Shown here in pieces: positions 1 to 6,664 of a stretch of 15,012 bases of DNA. A program made the position numbers and the translations under genes. The notes under the pieces are model-generated. The model made no database searches, was not told the origin of the DNA, and worked only from the letters and a program-made list of their open reading frames with translations. The DNA comes from Clostridia bacterium (GTDB lineage Bacteria; Bacillota; Clostridia; Oscillospirales; Oscillospiraceae). The DNA lies in assembly GCA_021153265.1 (NCBI GenBank), contig JAGKTU010000051.1, forward strand, positions 1-15,012, written 5' to 3'. Each line of letters opens with the position of its first letter. The stretch's first letter is position 1.

Positions 1-45
1 ACCTTGTGAAGCACACATTCACCGTGCTTCATAAGGTCTTTTTTT
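1..45 (+). terminator. Rho-independent terminator at window edge
   Basis: Arms 1-14 (ACCTTGTGAAGCAC) and 24-37 (GTGCTTCATAAGGT) pair over 14 bp with a single G-U wobble around a 9-nt loop, and a run of seven T follows at 39-45. This is a textbook intrinsic terminator for a plus-strand gene that must lie left of the window. Confidence 0.8.
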
Positions 46-191
46 ATTCTTATATTGACCTTGGAACTACCTAGTTTCTTCTGCTTTATCCCACTTCGTG
101 AAAAGAGCAGACCCAGACTAGACTTCGTAATTCTCTGGGCATATCTCATAACCATCCCATTATTCCCAAAGAAAACCCCATTTATTTTCAT
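1..191 (-). CDS. Possible partial small ORF running off the left edge (unrecognised)
   Basis: On the minus strand an ATG at 191 opens a frame that stays free of stops for 63 codons to the window edge. The product would be basic and start MKINGVFFGNNG. I do not recognise it. There is no convincing ribosome site next to the ATG (a weak AGGGAA lies about 20 nt upstream), and the frame runs through the plus-strand terminator at 1-45. A chance open frame in AT-rich DNA is at least as likely as a gene. Confidence 0.15.
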   Translation of the reverse strand, partial: MKINGVFFGNNGMVMRYAQRITKSSLGLLFSRSGIKQKKLGSSKVNIRIKKDLMKHGECVLHK

Positions 192-260
192 ATTATTTCT
201 GCTTATTTCCCTGTAATCTTTATTTTTCTCCATAATCTCTAACTTGCCCCTTAAAAGGAA

Positions 261-353
261 ATGGAGAGAGAAAGAGAGAGAAAAATAGGATTCTCATTAT
301 TTCTGTTGTGCCTTATTTGTCATGGAGTGCTGCCCTATACCATGAATGGATAA
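261..353 (+). CDS. Possible 30-residue peptide ORF (unrecognised)
   Basis: ATG at 261, TAA at 351-353, 30 residues. The N-terminus is charged (MERERERK), followed by a hydrophobic stretch with two cysteines (GFSLFLLCLICHGVL), which would suit a tiny membrane-associated peptide. The purine-rich AAAAGGAA lies directly against the ATG, which is too close for a normal ribosome site. It sits in the same low-complexity purine-rich tract as the next ORF. No family is recognised, and chance is a real possibility. Confidence 0.15.
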   Translation: MERERERKIGFSLFLLCLICHGVLPYTMNG

Positions 354-370
354 GAAAGAAACAGGAGAAT

Positions 371-478
371 ATGAGGAAGAAAAAGGGACGGGCAGCGAAG
401 CAAAAAAGATGGGAAATGAAAGAATGGGAGAGAATGAGGAAATTTGCCCTTTTGAGAATATTTGAGTTTACCCTATGA
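371..478 (+). CDS. Possible 35-residue basic peptide ORF (unrecognised)
   Basis: ATG at 371, TGA at 476-478, 35 residues. The peptide is strongly basic and amphipathic (starts MRKKKGRAAKQKRWEMKEW). AGGAG at 363-367 precedes the ATG by 3 nt, a short but possible spacing. A strong terminator begins 18 nt after the stop codon, which is the layout expected for the last gene of a transcript and is the best argument that it is real. I do not recognise the family. Confidence 0.25.
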   Translation: MRKKKGRAAKQKRWEMKEWERMRKFALLRIFEFTL

Positions 479-495
479 CAGCATATTAACTCTAC

Positions 496-530
496 GTGGG
501 CTGAAATCCATTGATTTCAGCCCACTTTTT
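496..530 (+). terminator. Strong Rho-independent terminator
   Basis: Perfect 13-bp stem, 496-508 (GTGGGCTGAAATC) with 513-525 (GATTTCAGCCCAC), 4-nt loop, then TTTTT and further pyrimidines. The T tract is only on the plus strand. It separates the small-ORF region from the nucleotidyltransferase gene. Confidence 0.85.
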
Positions 531-594
531 CTCTTTGTATTATAGTGTTCTTATCTGCAATGATAAGAATTTGATAAGCATTATGAAATTAAAG

Positions 595-623
595 TAGAAA
601 TCGAAACAATTCTATTTTATAAT
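595..623 (+). promoter_or_regulatory. Sigma-A-type promoter of the nucleotidyltransferase gene
   Basis: -10 TATAAT at 618-623 is a perfect consensus. A -35-like TAGAAA (4 of 6) lies at 595-600 with a 17-bp spacer. A start near 630 would leave a leader of about 30 nt before the ribosome site at 649-652. Confidence 0.5.
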
Positions 624-660
624 ACAGTTAGCCAAACTTGAATTTGACGGAGTGATTTCA

Positions 661-1278
661 TTGGAACGGATTATTGAGTACATAAAGCAAAAATACAACC
701 CTATTTCCATCATCCTTTATGGCTCGTATGCCAACGGAACAAACAATCTGAACAGTGATTTTGACTCGTTGGTTATTTCGGATAGCCACGAACAATTCCA
801 CGATACATCGTTCGTAGATGGTATTCAGTTGGATGTCTTCGTATATCCCGCTTCTCATTTCGACGGAAACTACGATTGCAATGATTACATTCAAATTTTT
901 GACGGAAAGATTATTGTAGATAGTGATGGACGAGGAAAAGCACTTCAAGCGAATGTGCTGTCTTATCTGCAAAATCGTCCACAAAAATCAAAGCCAGAAA
1001 TTGATGCCAGTGTCGATTGGTGTGTCAAAATGCTTGCACGGGCAAAACGATGCGATGCAGAGGGAATGTTTCGATGGCATTGGGTATTGATTGATAGTTT
1101 AGAGATTTTCTGCGATGTAATGCACCAGCCTTACTGGGGACCAAAAAAGTCCTTGAAATGGATGGAAGAAAATCAACCAACCGCTTTTGCTTGTTATCGA
1201 AGGGCTCTTGCAGATTTTAATATGGAGCATTTGGAAAACTGGATTGCATATATAAAAAATGCAAACGGAACAGATTGA
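661..1278 (+). CDS. Nucleotidyltransferase domain protein (MNT / pol-beta type)
   Basis: A 205-residue protein of the DNA polymerase beta-like nucleotidyltransferase superfamily, which moves a nucleoside monophosphate from an NTP to a small molecule or protein. The catalytic signature is complete: GSYANGT (21-27), D33-x-D35 and a third aspartate at D58 in LDVFV. The helical C-terminal half contains YWGPKKSLKWMEE, in the style of the C-terminal domain of aminoglycoside adenylyltransferases. I chose TTG at 661 over GTG at 652 because the only ribosome site, GGAG at 649-652, is 8 nt before the TTG but overlaps the GTG. No HEPN partner gene adjoins it, so a HEPN/MNT toxin-antitoxin role is not supported here. 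The substrate is unknown; drug modification is possible but not shown. It stands alone between a terminator and decayed DNA, which suggests a transferred gene. Confidence 0.8.
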   Translation: MERIIEYIKQKYNPISIILYGSYANGTNNLNSDFDSLVISDSHEQFHDTSFVDGIQLDVFVYPASHFDGNYDCNDYIQIFDGKIIVDSDGRGKALQANVLSYLQNRPQKSKPEIDASVDWCVKMLARAKRCDAEGMFRWHWVLIDSLEIFCDVMHQPYWGPKKSLKWMEENQPTAFACYRRALADFNMEHLENWIAYIKNANGTD

Positions 1279-1280
1279 CC

Positions 1281-1406
1281 AATTCCAATTTGTCTAACTC
1301 TTCTGCAGTAACGATACCGAGTGGGCGAAGGGCAGTAACGAAACGCAATGCACCATGCACGAATTGCCAGCGGGGGCATCCCCGCCAAATTCCAATTTGT
1401 CTAACT
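1281..1406. repeat. 19-bp direct repeat pair flanking an 88-bp segment
   Basis: AATTCCAATTTGTCTAACT occurs exactly at 1281-1299 and again at 1388-1406 (period 107 bp). The first copy begins 3 nt after the nucleotidyltransferase stop. The second includes the stop codon of the decayed membrane-protein frame. The 88 bp between are GC-richer and contain the short inverted repeat GCGGGG/CCCCGC. No function is known; a deletion or insertion scar, or an old attachment site, is possible. Confidence 0.7.
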
Positions 1407-1637
1407 GTCATTTATTTTGACGATCATAGCGGTTTGACTGAAGTATAGACCCATAATACAGATCTGAAAGAGCGGCTCAGCAAATTTACTGCCTTGCACC
1501 CGGAACATTGCCGCCAAACCGATGACGATGAGCAATGCGGCCTCACCTCTGAAATCGAAAATAGCCGGTTGCGTTTTCGACTGACCGTACCATATAGTGA
1601 GCAACGCAAAATCGACAGCAAGTGGTTTAGGAAAAGC
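1401..1637 (-). pseudogene. Probable decayed membrane-protein gene (C-terminal remnant)
   Basis: A minus-strand frame is open from an in-frame TAA at 1640-1638 to TAG at 1403-1401, about 78 codons. It reads like the end of a membrane protein: a hydrophobic segment (AALLIVIGLAAMF), a basic loop (RVQGSKFAEP), a second hydrophobic segment (LFQICIMGLYFSQTAMIV) and a polar tail. There is no ATG and no ribosome site; the first possible start is a TTG at 1604. The likeliest reading is a 3' fragment whose 5' part has been lost. I cannot name the family. The other open frames over this stretch look less protein-like. Confidence 0.35.
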
Positions 1638-1676
1638 TTATCAAAGAAATCTTGTCTAAAGAACTATACTAATGAA

Positions 1677-1708
1677 ACATCCGCCGATTCAAATGAACCG
1701 GCGGATGT
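1677..1708. terminator. Hairpin terminator after the Na/Pi cotransporter gene
   Basis: ACATCCGCCG (1677-1686) pairs with CGGCGGATGT (1699-1708), with TTC/GAA pairing further inside. It begins 4 nt past the cotransporter stop codon. The minus-strand T tract is short (TTTCATT), while the plus-strand side is followed by TCTTTTAGTTTTC, so it may act in both directions. Confidence 0.75.
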
Positions 1709-1712
1709 TCTT

Positions 1713-3482
1713 TTAGTTTTCTTCGGGAAATGCGTAGCGAGCTTTATACTGGGCAAACTGCTCTGCAAAAGCAGCAGACTCATGTAATTCGCCGGCCTTC
1801 AGCGCATTGAGGTATTCATGGGCTTCCAGCTTACCTTCGGCAACCTGCAGCATTTCCACAGCCACATTGGAGCAGTGATCTGCAGTGCGCTCACATGCGG
1901 TCAGCAGATCTTCCAGCACGAAGCCGTACTCTACGGTGCAGAGGCCGTCTCTCAGACGGCGCACATGACGGGATTTGACTTCACGAACCAGGGCATCAAC
2001 AACCTGCTCCTGGGGTTCGATTCTGGCGGCTTGCTCACGGTCGAAGCTGCCGTAAGCGGCAACCGTACGATCCACGATGTCCAGTACAGCCTGCTCCAGC
2101 ACTGCCAACTCTCCCTTTGCCTGTTTGGAGAATTCGATCTTCTTTTCTTCCATCTCCTGAGCAGCCTTGGCAACAGCCATGGCATGGTCTGCCATCCGCT
2201 CAATATCCGAAATGGAATACAGCAGAGTGTTAAGAATCCGATTGTCGGAAACAGACAGATTCATGCCGGAGAGTTTTACCAGATAGGTGTTCAGCGCATC
2301 CTCATAGCGGTCAGTCTTATCTTCCAGTTCGACGACCTGCTCCATCATACCGGACTCAAATGTCTTGGTCAGACCCATAGCCAAATGCATTGCTTTGGCG
2401 GCATCTGCGGCCATCTCGCTGGCTATTCTCTGGGCGCGCTGCACTGCAACAGCAGGAGTAGCCAGCAGACGCTCGTCCAGCAGTTCTTCTTTCTGAGGGG
2501 TATACTCGTGGGGGATGATCAGATATGCCAGTTTCACCAGTAGTCCGTTCATGGGCATCAGCACAGCCGTAGCGATCAGGTTAAAGGCAGTATGGATCAG
2601 GGAAATATCCCATGCCTGTACAGAATCACCCAGGAAGTTCCACTCGATAAGCATACCCAGACCATAGAAAACCAGTGCGAACATTGTTGCACCCACTACA
2701 TTGAACAGCAGGTGGACCATAGCGGTTCTGCGGGCATTGCGATTTGCGCCGATCGCGCCCATGATTGCGGTGATGCAGGTGCCGATGTTCTGTCCCAGAA
2801 TGATGGGAATGGCTGCTCCGTAGGTCACCGCACCGGTGACACACAGACCCTGCAAAATACCGATGGATGCGGAGGAAGACTGAATCACAGCCGTCAGCAC
2901 CGCACCGAACAGGATGCCCAGAATGGGATTTGAGAAGGAGATCATGAGGTCAGCAAACCATGCTTCGCTCTTGAGGAAGGACATGGAACCGCTCATGAGA
3001 TCCATACCGGTCATCAGTGCCATAAAGCCCAGCATAATGGTACCGATGCCGCGTTTTTTCTCAGACTTACCCATGTAGAGAACAATGCCGATCATACCGA
3101 TCAGCGGTGCCAAAGTAGAGGGCTTGAAGAACTTGATGAGGAAACTGTCGCCCTCCAGACCGCTAAGGGAGAGAATCCACGCGGTGACCGTGGTACCGAT
3201 GTTCGAACCCATGATAACACCGACCGCCTGTTTCAGTGTCATAATGCCGGAGTTAACGAAGCCGACTACCATGACCGTGGTTGCGGAAGAGGATTGGATC
3301 ACAGCGGTAACACCCAGACCCAGCAGGAAACCTTTGAAGACATTGCTGCTCATCTTTGCCAGGATAGTCTGCAGTTTGCCGCCTGCCTGTCGCTCCAGAG
3401 CCTTGCCCATCACATCCATACCAAACAGGAACAAAGCCAAACCACCCAACAGGGTGATGATTTTGAAAATGTAAGCTGTCAT
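1713..3482 (-). CDS. Na+/phosphate cotransporter family protein with C-terminal PhoU-like domain
   Basis: A 589-residue inner-membrane protein of the NptA/YjbB Na/Pi cotransporter family. Two inverted-repeat transport modules carry the family motifs QSSSATT (63-69) and QSSSASI (201-207), each followed by a GxNIGT motif (92-97 and 230-235). About eight membrane segments fill residues 1-325. Residues about 345-575 form a PhoU-like helical domain with ERMAD (428-432) and ERTAD (531-535) metal-type motifs. The ATG at 3482 is chosen because AAAGGAG lies 6 nt before it; the upstream in-frame ATG extension crosses the promoter and has no ribosome site. The gene has its own Pho-box promoter and terminators on both sides, so it is a separate unit from phoPR. 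Members may import or export phosphate; direction cannot be read from sequence. Confidence 0.92.
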   Translation of the reverse strand: MTAYIFKIITLLGGLALFLFGMDVMGKALERQAGGKLQTILAKMSSNVFKGFLLGLGVTAVIQSSSATTVMVVGFVNSGIMTLKQAVGVIMGSNIGTTVTAWILSLSGLEGDSFLIKFFKPSTLAPLIGMIGIVLYMGKSEKKRGIGTIMLGFMALMTGMDLMSGSMSFLKSEAWFADLMISFSNPILGILFGAVLTAVIQSSSASIGILQGLCVTGAVTYGAAIPIILGQNIGTCITAIMGAIGANRNARRTAMVHLLFNVVGATMFALVFYGLGMLIEWNFLGDSVQAWDISLIHTAFNLIATAVLMPMNGLLVKLAYLIIPHEYTPQKEELLDERLLATPAVAVQRAQRIASEMAADAAKAMHLAMGLTKTFESGMMEQVVELEDKTDRYEDALNTYLVKLSGMNLSVSDNRILNTLLYSISDIERMADHAMAVAKAAQEMEEKKIEFSKQAKGELAVLEQAVLDIVDRTVAAYGSFDREQAARIEPQEQVVDALVREVKSRHVRRLRDGLCTVEYGFVLEDLLTACERTADHCSNVAVEMLQVAEGKLEAHEYLNALKAGELHESAAFAEQFAQYKARYAFPEEN

Positions 3483-3515
3483 ACGTTTCTCCTTTGAGAA
3501 TTTTTTGATTCCGAC

Positions 3516-3590
3516 AGTATACATTATAAATTTTGCGATTTGTAAATACCATAGAGGGTATGAAAAGTCTATGTAAAATTCATGTAAAAT
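3516..3590 (-). promoter_or_regulatory. Pho box and promoter of the Na/Pi cotransporter gene
   Basis: On the minus strand TTTTACA at 3589-3583, TTTTACA at 3578-3572 and a weaker CTTTTCA at 3567-3561 repeat with an exact 11-bp period, the layout of PhoP/PhoB direct-repeat sites in Firmicutes. A perfect TATAAT lies at 3528-3523 (an alternative TATACT at 3521-3516). The repeats point towards the gene, as expected for activation under phosphate limitation. Confidence 0.65.
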
Positions 3591-3618
3591 GAAAGACCGC
3601 ACCCGAACGGATGCGGTC
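3585..3618 (-). terminator. Rho-independent terminator of the phoPR transcript
   Basis: On the minus strand GACCGCATCC (3618-3609) pairs with GGGTGCGGTC (3604-3595) with one G-U pair and a 4-nt loop, followed by TTTCATTTT. It lies 5 nt after the phoR stop. Its T tract runs into the Pho box of the next gene. Confidence 0.8.
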
Positions 3619-3623
3619 AGAAA

Positions 3624-5258
3624 TTAGAATTGAATTGTAATGGCAGTGCCTTTTCCCGGTGTGCTTTCCAATGCAATTTCTGCATTGTGGTAAGCTACAG
3701 CATGCTTGACGATGGAAAGACCCAATCCAGTACCGCCGGAGGCTTTGGAGTGACTTTTATCTACCCGGTAGAACCGTTCAAAGATCCGTTCTTTGTGTTC
3801 TGCCGGAATGCCAATGCCGGTATCGCTGACAACCAGACGGTTATTCTCTGCATGGATCGTCACGCTGCCGCCGGAGACATTGTACTTGATGGCATTGTCG
3901 CAGAGGTTATATACTACCTCGTGGAGCATTCTGCGAACACCCATGACGGTAAAGCCTGCACCGGAAACGGAAATAGAAATCTGCTTCTCGTCAGCGCTGG
4001 GTGTCAGAATTTCCTTTACATCTTCTGCCAAAGAGAGGATATCCACCTGCTCAGCAGGAAGCTGGACACCTTCATCCAACTGAGAAAGGCGGATAATGTC
4101 TTCGATCAAATTCACCAATCGGGATGCTTCCTTGCGGATGTGTCCCACAAAACGGGATTTATCCTCCGGTTTCACCATACCGCTTTCCAGCAGTTCGGCA
4201 CTGCCGATAATGCCCTGCAAAGGGGTCTTCAGTTCGTGGGACACATTGGCGGAAAACTCCCGGCGCATCTGCTCTGCGTTCTGGGATTCCGTTACATCCA
4301 CCCCAAGGATCACCGCGCCCAGCAGATTTCCGTCGGACTGAATGCTGCTCATGTCGAAGCGGTAGATTCTGCCCTCCAGCTCCTGCACGACACTTCCGTG
4401 ACCTTTGTCCAAAGCATCGTTCAGTGCCTGCCGCAGCGGATTGCTTCGGTTTACCCGGAAGAAACTGCCGCCGACGCAGGACTCCCCTGCCCCGAAAATT
4501 TTCATGGCAGCGGAATTGATGGAGCGGATACGGGTCTCCTTATCCAGCACCACCAGTCCCTCCTGCATATGAGAGGTGATCTGAATAAACTCGTCGGTCT
4601 TATGCTGCAGCTTGCGCATTTGAGCATCGATCTGCAAATGCTGCTGATTGATCCGCCGCAGCAAAAGGGAAAGTTCTTCGTAAGTATTGTTGGACAGCGG
4701 ATGCTCCAAATCCAAATTGTTCATTGGTTCCACAATATTCTTTGCCATTCTGCGGGCAAGGATCAAAGAAAGACCGATCGCCAGCACAGCAATGAGAATA
4801 ATCGGCCACAACAGATCCATCATCAGCGCCCAGGCAGAGGCTTGATTTGTGGAGATACGCAATACCGTTCCGTCTGTTAAGCGCCGTGCTTCATAATAGG
4901 TTTGCTCGGTGAGGGTGGACGAGTTACGAACCGCACTGCCGGATCCGGTCTCGAAGGCTTCCTGAATCTCTTCACGGTCAGCGTGGTTTTCCATGGCCGT
5001 TTGATCCACTTGGGTATCAAAGAGAACCGTACCATCTTTGTCAATCCAAGTCACACGGAAACGGTCTGCTTCCACATTCTCCAGAAATGCATTTCCATAT
5101 TGCTCTGTGCCGGTGATTGCAAGGCTCAACTCATCCTTTAGCTGCTGCACCTGCACACCGGTGAAGTGGTTGTACAGAACACCGATCACAATGCCAAGAG
5201 AACAGAGCAAGATCACCACCGCAACGAAAACCGTAGAGCGGAAGATTTTACTTGTCAT
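3624..5258 (-). CDS. phoR: PhoR-type sensor histidine kinase
   Basis: A 544-residue membrane histidine kinase expected to sense phosphate status and phosphorylate the adjacent response regulator. Order: membrane segment about 8-31, extracytoplasmic domain about 32-145, second membrane segment about 148-168, HAMP-like linker about 169-220, PAS domain about 223-325, then the kinase core. Kinase boxes seen: SHELKTPL with phospho-acceptor H341, N-box NLCDNAIKYN (451-460), G1 DTGIGIP (479-485), F-box FERFYRVDKSHS (493-504) and G2 GGTGLGLSI (508-516). All key residues are present. The ATG at 5258 has GGAGGT 5 nt upstream; an earlier ATG at 5285 lies inside phoP without a ribosome site. It overlaps the phoP 3' end by 11 nt, so the two are translationally coupled. 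The extracytoplasmic-plus-PAS layout matches Gram-positive PhoR, and the pst/phoU context supports it. Confidence 0.93.
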   Translation of the reverse strand: MTSKIFRSTVFVAVVILLCSLGIVIGVLYNHFTGVQVQQLKDELSLAITGTEQYGNAFLENVEADRFRVTWIDKDGTVLFDTQVDQTAMENHADREEIQEAFETGSGSAVRNSSTLTEQTYYEARRLTDGTVLRISTNQASAWALMMDLLWPIILIAVLAIGLSLILARRMAKNIVEPMNNLDLEHPLSNNTYEELSLLLRRINQQHLQIDAQMRKLQHKTDEFIQITSHMQEGLVVLDKETRIRSINSAAMKIFGAGESCVGGSFFRVNRSNPLRQALNDALDKGHGSVVQELEGRIYRFDMSSIQSDGNLLGAVILGVDVTESQNAEQMRREFSANVSHELKTPLQGIIGSAELLESGMVKPEDKSRFVGHIRKEASRLVNLIEDIIRLSQLDEGVQLPAEQVDILSLAEDVKEILTPSADEKQISISVSGAGFTVMGVRRMLHEVVYNLCDNAIKYNVSGGSVTIHAENNRLVVSDTGIGIPAEHKERIFERFYRVDKSHSKASGGTGLGLSIVKHAVAYHNAEIALESTPGKGTAITIQF

Positions 5259-5928
5259 GTCTGACCTCCATGCGGTAACCAACATTTCTTACCGTCTCGA
5301 TCAAACTGCCGTAGTTCCCCAGTTTCTGCCGCAGGGTACGGATGTGCATATCCACAGTCCGGGTTTCTCCTGCATATTCTGTATTCCACACAGAGGAAAG
5401 GAGCTGCTCTCTTGTAAAGGCAATACCCGGCTGAGAAAGGAATAGATGCAGAAGTTCGTACTCTTTGTAAGTCAAGATTACCCGTTCGCCATCGATGGTG
5501 ACGGTATGCTCGTCGGGATTCAGCACAAGGCCATCCAGTTTCAGCGATTTGTTGGATGCCGACCGCTTGCACCGGCGCAGCACTGCCTTCACCCGGCTGA
5601 CCATTTCCATGATGCCGAACGGCTTTACCAAATAGTCATCCGCACCCAAGTCCAGACTCTGGATCTTGTCATACTCGCTGCCCTTGGCGGTGGCCATGAT
5701 CACGGGAATGTCTGCAAATGCTTCGTTTGCTTTCATCAGCTTCAGCAGAGTGACACCGTCCGTGCCGGGGAGCATCACATCCAACACGATGAGTTCCGGT
5801 TTTTCGGACTGCAGCGCATTCCAAAAACTGTCACCGTCTTCAAAGCCTTTGGCTTCAAATCCGGTAGAAGTTAGGGCATATACTTCAATGTCGCGGATGC
5901 TGGAATCATCCTCTACACACCATATCAT
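5248..5928 (-). CDS. phoP: Phosphate-regulon response regulator (PhoP/PhoB, OmpR family)
   Basis: A 226-residue cytoplasmic transcription factor. The N-terminal receiver domain (1-118) has the acidic pocket E6-D7-D8, phospho-acceptor D50 in VLDVMLPG, switch T80 and K102 in YLVKPF. A winged-helix OmpR-type DNA-binding domain (about 128-222) has its recognition helix near 188-203 and ends in the usual VRNVGYRM. The start at 5928 follows AGGAGGTG by 5 nt; the longer upstream frame crosses the promoter. By family it binds tandem 11-bp-spaced sites, and three such sites are seen in this window. It would be called phoB in proteobacteria; phoP is the Firmicute name. Its own promoter lies in the 87-bp gap after phoU, so it can be made independently of the pst operon. 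Confidence 0.92.
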   Translation of the reverse strand: MIWCVEDDSSIRDIEVYALTSTGFEAKGFEDGDSFWNALQSEKPELIVLDVMLPGTDGVTLLKLMKANEAFADIPVIMATAKGSEYDKIQSLDLGADDYLVKPFGIMEMVSRVKAVLRRCKRSASNKSLKLDGLVLNPDEHTVTIDGERVILTYKEYELLHLFLSQPGIAFTREQLLSSVWNTEYAGETRTVDMHIRTLRQKLGNYGSLIETVRNVGYRMEVRHDK

Positions 5929-5953
5929 TGGGGCACCTCCTTGCGTTTTTCCA

Positions 5954-5982
5954 ATTTTAGCTGTTTTAGGAGCGGAATTCAA
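5954..5982 (-). promoter_or_regulatory. Promoter of phoPR
   Basis: -35 TTGAAT at 5982-5977 and -10 TAAAAT at 5959-5954 with an exact 17-bp spacer, reading towards phoP. This would allow basal phoPR expression separate from pstSCAB-phoU. No terminator is seen between phoU and phoP, so read-through from pst probably also contributes. Confidence 0.6.
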
Positions 5983-5983
5983 G

Positions 5984-6014
5984 TTTTTAGATGGACTTTA
6001 CATACATTTTACAT
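5984..6014 (+). promoter_or_regulatory. Pho box at phoP promoter, inverted relative to phoP
   Basis: On the plus strand TTTAGA (5986-5991), TTTACA (5997-6002) and TTTACA (6008-6013) recur at exactly 11 bp. The cluster sits just upstream of the -35 of the phoP promoter but its repeats point away from phoP. It suggests autoregulation by PhoP; the effect (activation or repression) cannot be told from sequence. Confidence 0.6.
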
Positions 6015-6015
6015 C

Positions 6016-6663
6016 TCACTGGCAGTCCTTGTGAATACCGGTAACGGAAAACACCACCCATTCTGCGATGTTGGTGCAGTGATCGCCGATCCGTTCAAAG
6101 TACTTGGCGATCATCAGCAAATCCAGCGCATATTCTCCTTGGGAGGGTTCAGCTGCAATAATCTCGATAATGCCGCTTTTGACCTGGGTGAAATAATCGT
6201 CCACCACATCATCATGCGCCATGACTTTTCTGGCTAGCTCTAAATCCTGTTTCACATAGGCATCGACAGCCTCCGTAACCATTACTTGCGCAGCTTTCGC
6301 CATTTCCCGGATCTTAGGATACTTCTCGTCAGGATGGGCATTCATATAGGGAACGATCTCAACAATATCTTCTGCTTGATCGCCGATTCTTTCCATATCG
6401 GTGATCATTTTCATAGCAGCACTGATCTGCCGCAGATCCCGTGCCACCGGCTGCTGCCGCAGAAGCAGCTTCATACAGATGGTCTCAATGGTGCGCTCGC
6501 TCTCATCAATCTGCGCGCCAATGGTGTTTACCTTTTGCGCAAGTTTCCCATCCCAACCGGTAAGTGCCTGAGATGCCAGCGCAATAATTTCTTCGCAGGA
6601 TGCGCCCATGATGGCCAGTTCCCGCTTCAGTTCATTCAGCTGTTCCTGAAATAGATCTCTCAT
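6016..6663 (-). CDS. phoU: Phosphate signalling complex protein PhoU
   Basis: A 215-residue soluble all-helical protein with the duplicated three-helix-bundle fold. The two family metal motifs are seen, ERIGD at 91-95 and ERIGDH at 190-195. PhoU couples the Pst transporter to PhoR and limits phosphate uptake and Pho-regulon expression when phosphate is ample. The start at 6663 (MRDLFQEQ) lies 1 nt after the pstB stop (TAATATG), with AGGAAGG about 10 nt upstream; a longer frame reaching into pstB is not credible. It is the last gene of the pst operon before the phoP promoter. Confidence 0.95.
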   Translation of the reverse strand: MRDLFQEQLNELKRELAIMGASCEEIIALASQALTGWDGKLAQKVNTIGAQIDESERTIETICMKLLLRQQPVARDLRQISAAMKMITDMERIGDQAEDIVEIVPYMNAHPDEKYPKIREMAKAAQVMVTEAVDAYVKQDLELARKVMAHDDVVDDYFTQVKSGIIEIIAAEPSQGEYALDLLMIAKYFERIGDHCTNIAEWVVFSVTGIHKDCQ

Positions 6664-6664
6664 A

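Noticed and set aside
652..660. GTG at 652 as start of the nucleotidyltransferase
   Set aside because: The only ribosome site (GGAG 649-652) overlaps it; TTG 661 has proper 8-nt spacing.
661..1278. HEPN/MNT toxin-antitoxin system
   Set aside because: The nucleotidyltransferase part fits, but no HEPN gene is adjacent on either side.
1360..1390. GCGGGGGC/CCCCGC hairpin as a terminator for the nucleotidyltransferase gene
   Set aside because: No T tract follows on either strand and it lies about 90 nt past the stop; it is left as part of the repeat segment.
1494..1787. Plus-strand 97-codon open frame over the end of the Na/Pi gene
   Set aside because: It overlaps the cotransporter coding end and its terminator, has no ribosome site and reads as unpatterned sequence; it is a shadow frame.
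3630..4880. Very long plus-strand open frame (over 400 codons) antisense to phoR
   Set aside because: Rich in unlikely Cys/His/Gln composition and mirrors the phoR codon frame; phoR has every kinase motif, so this is antisense shadow.
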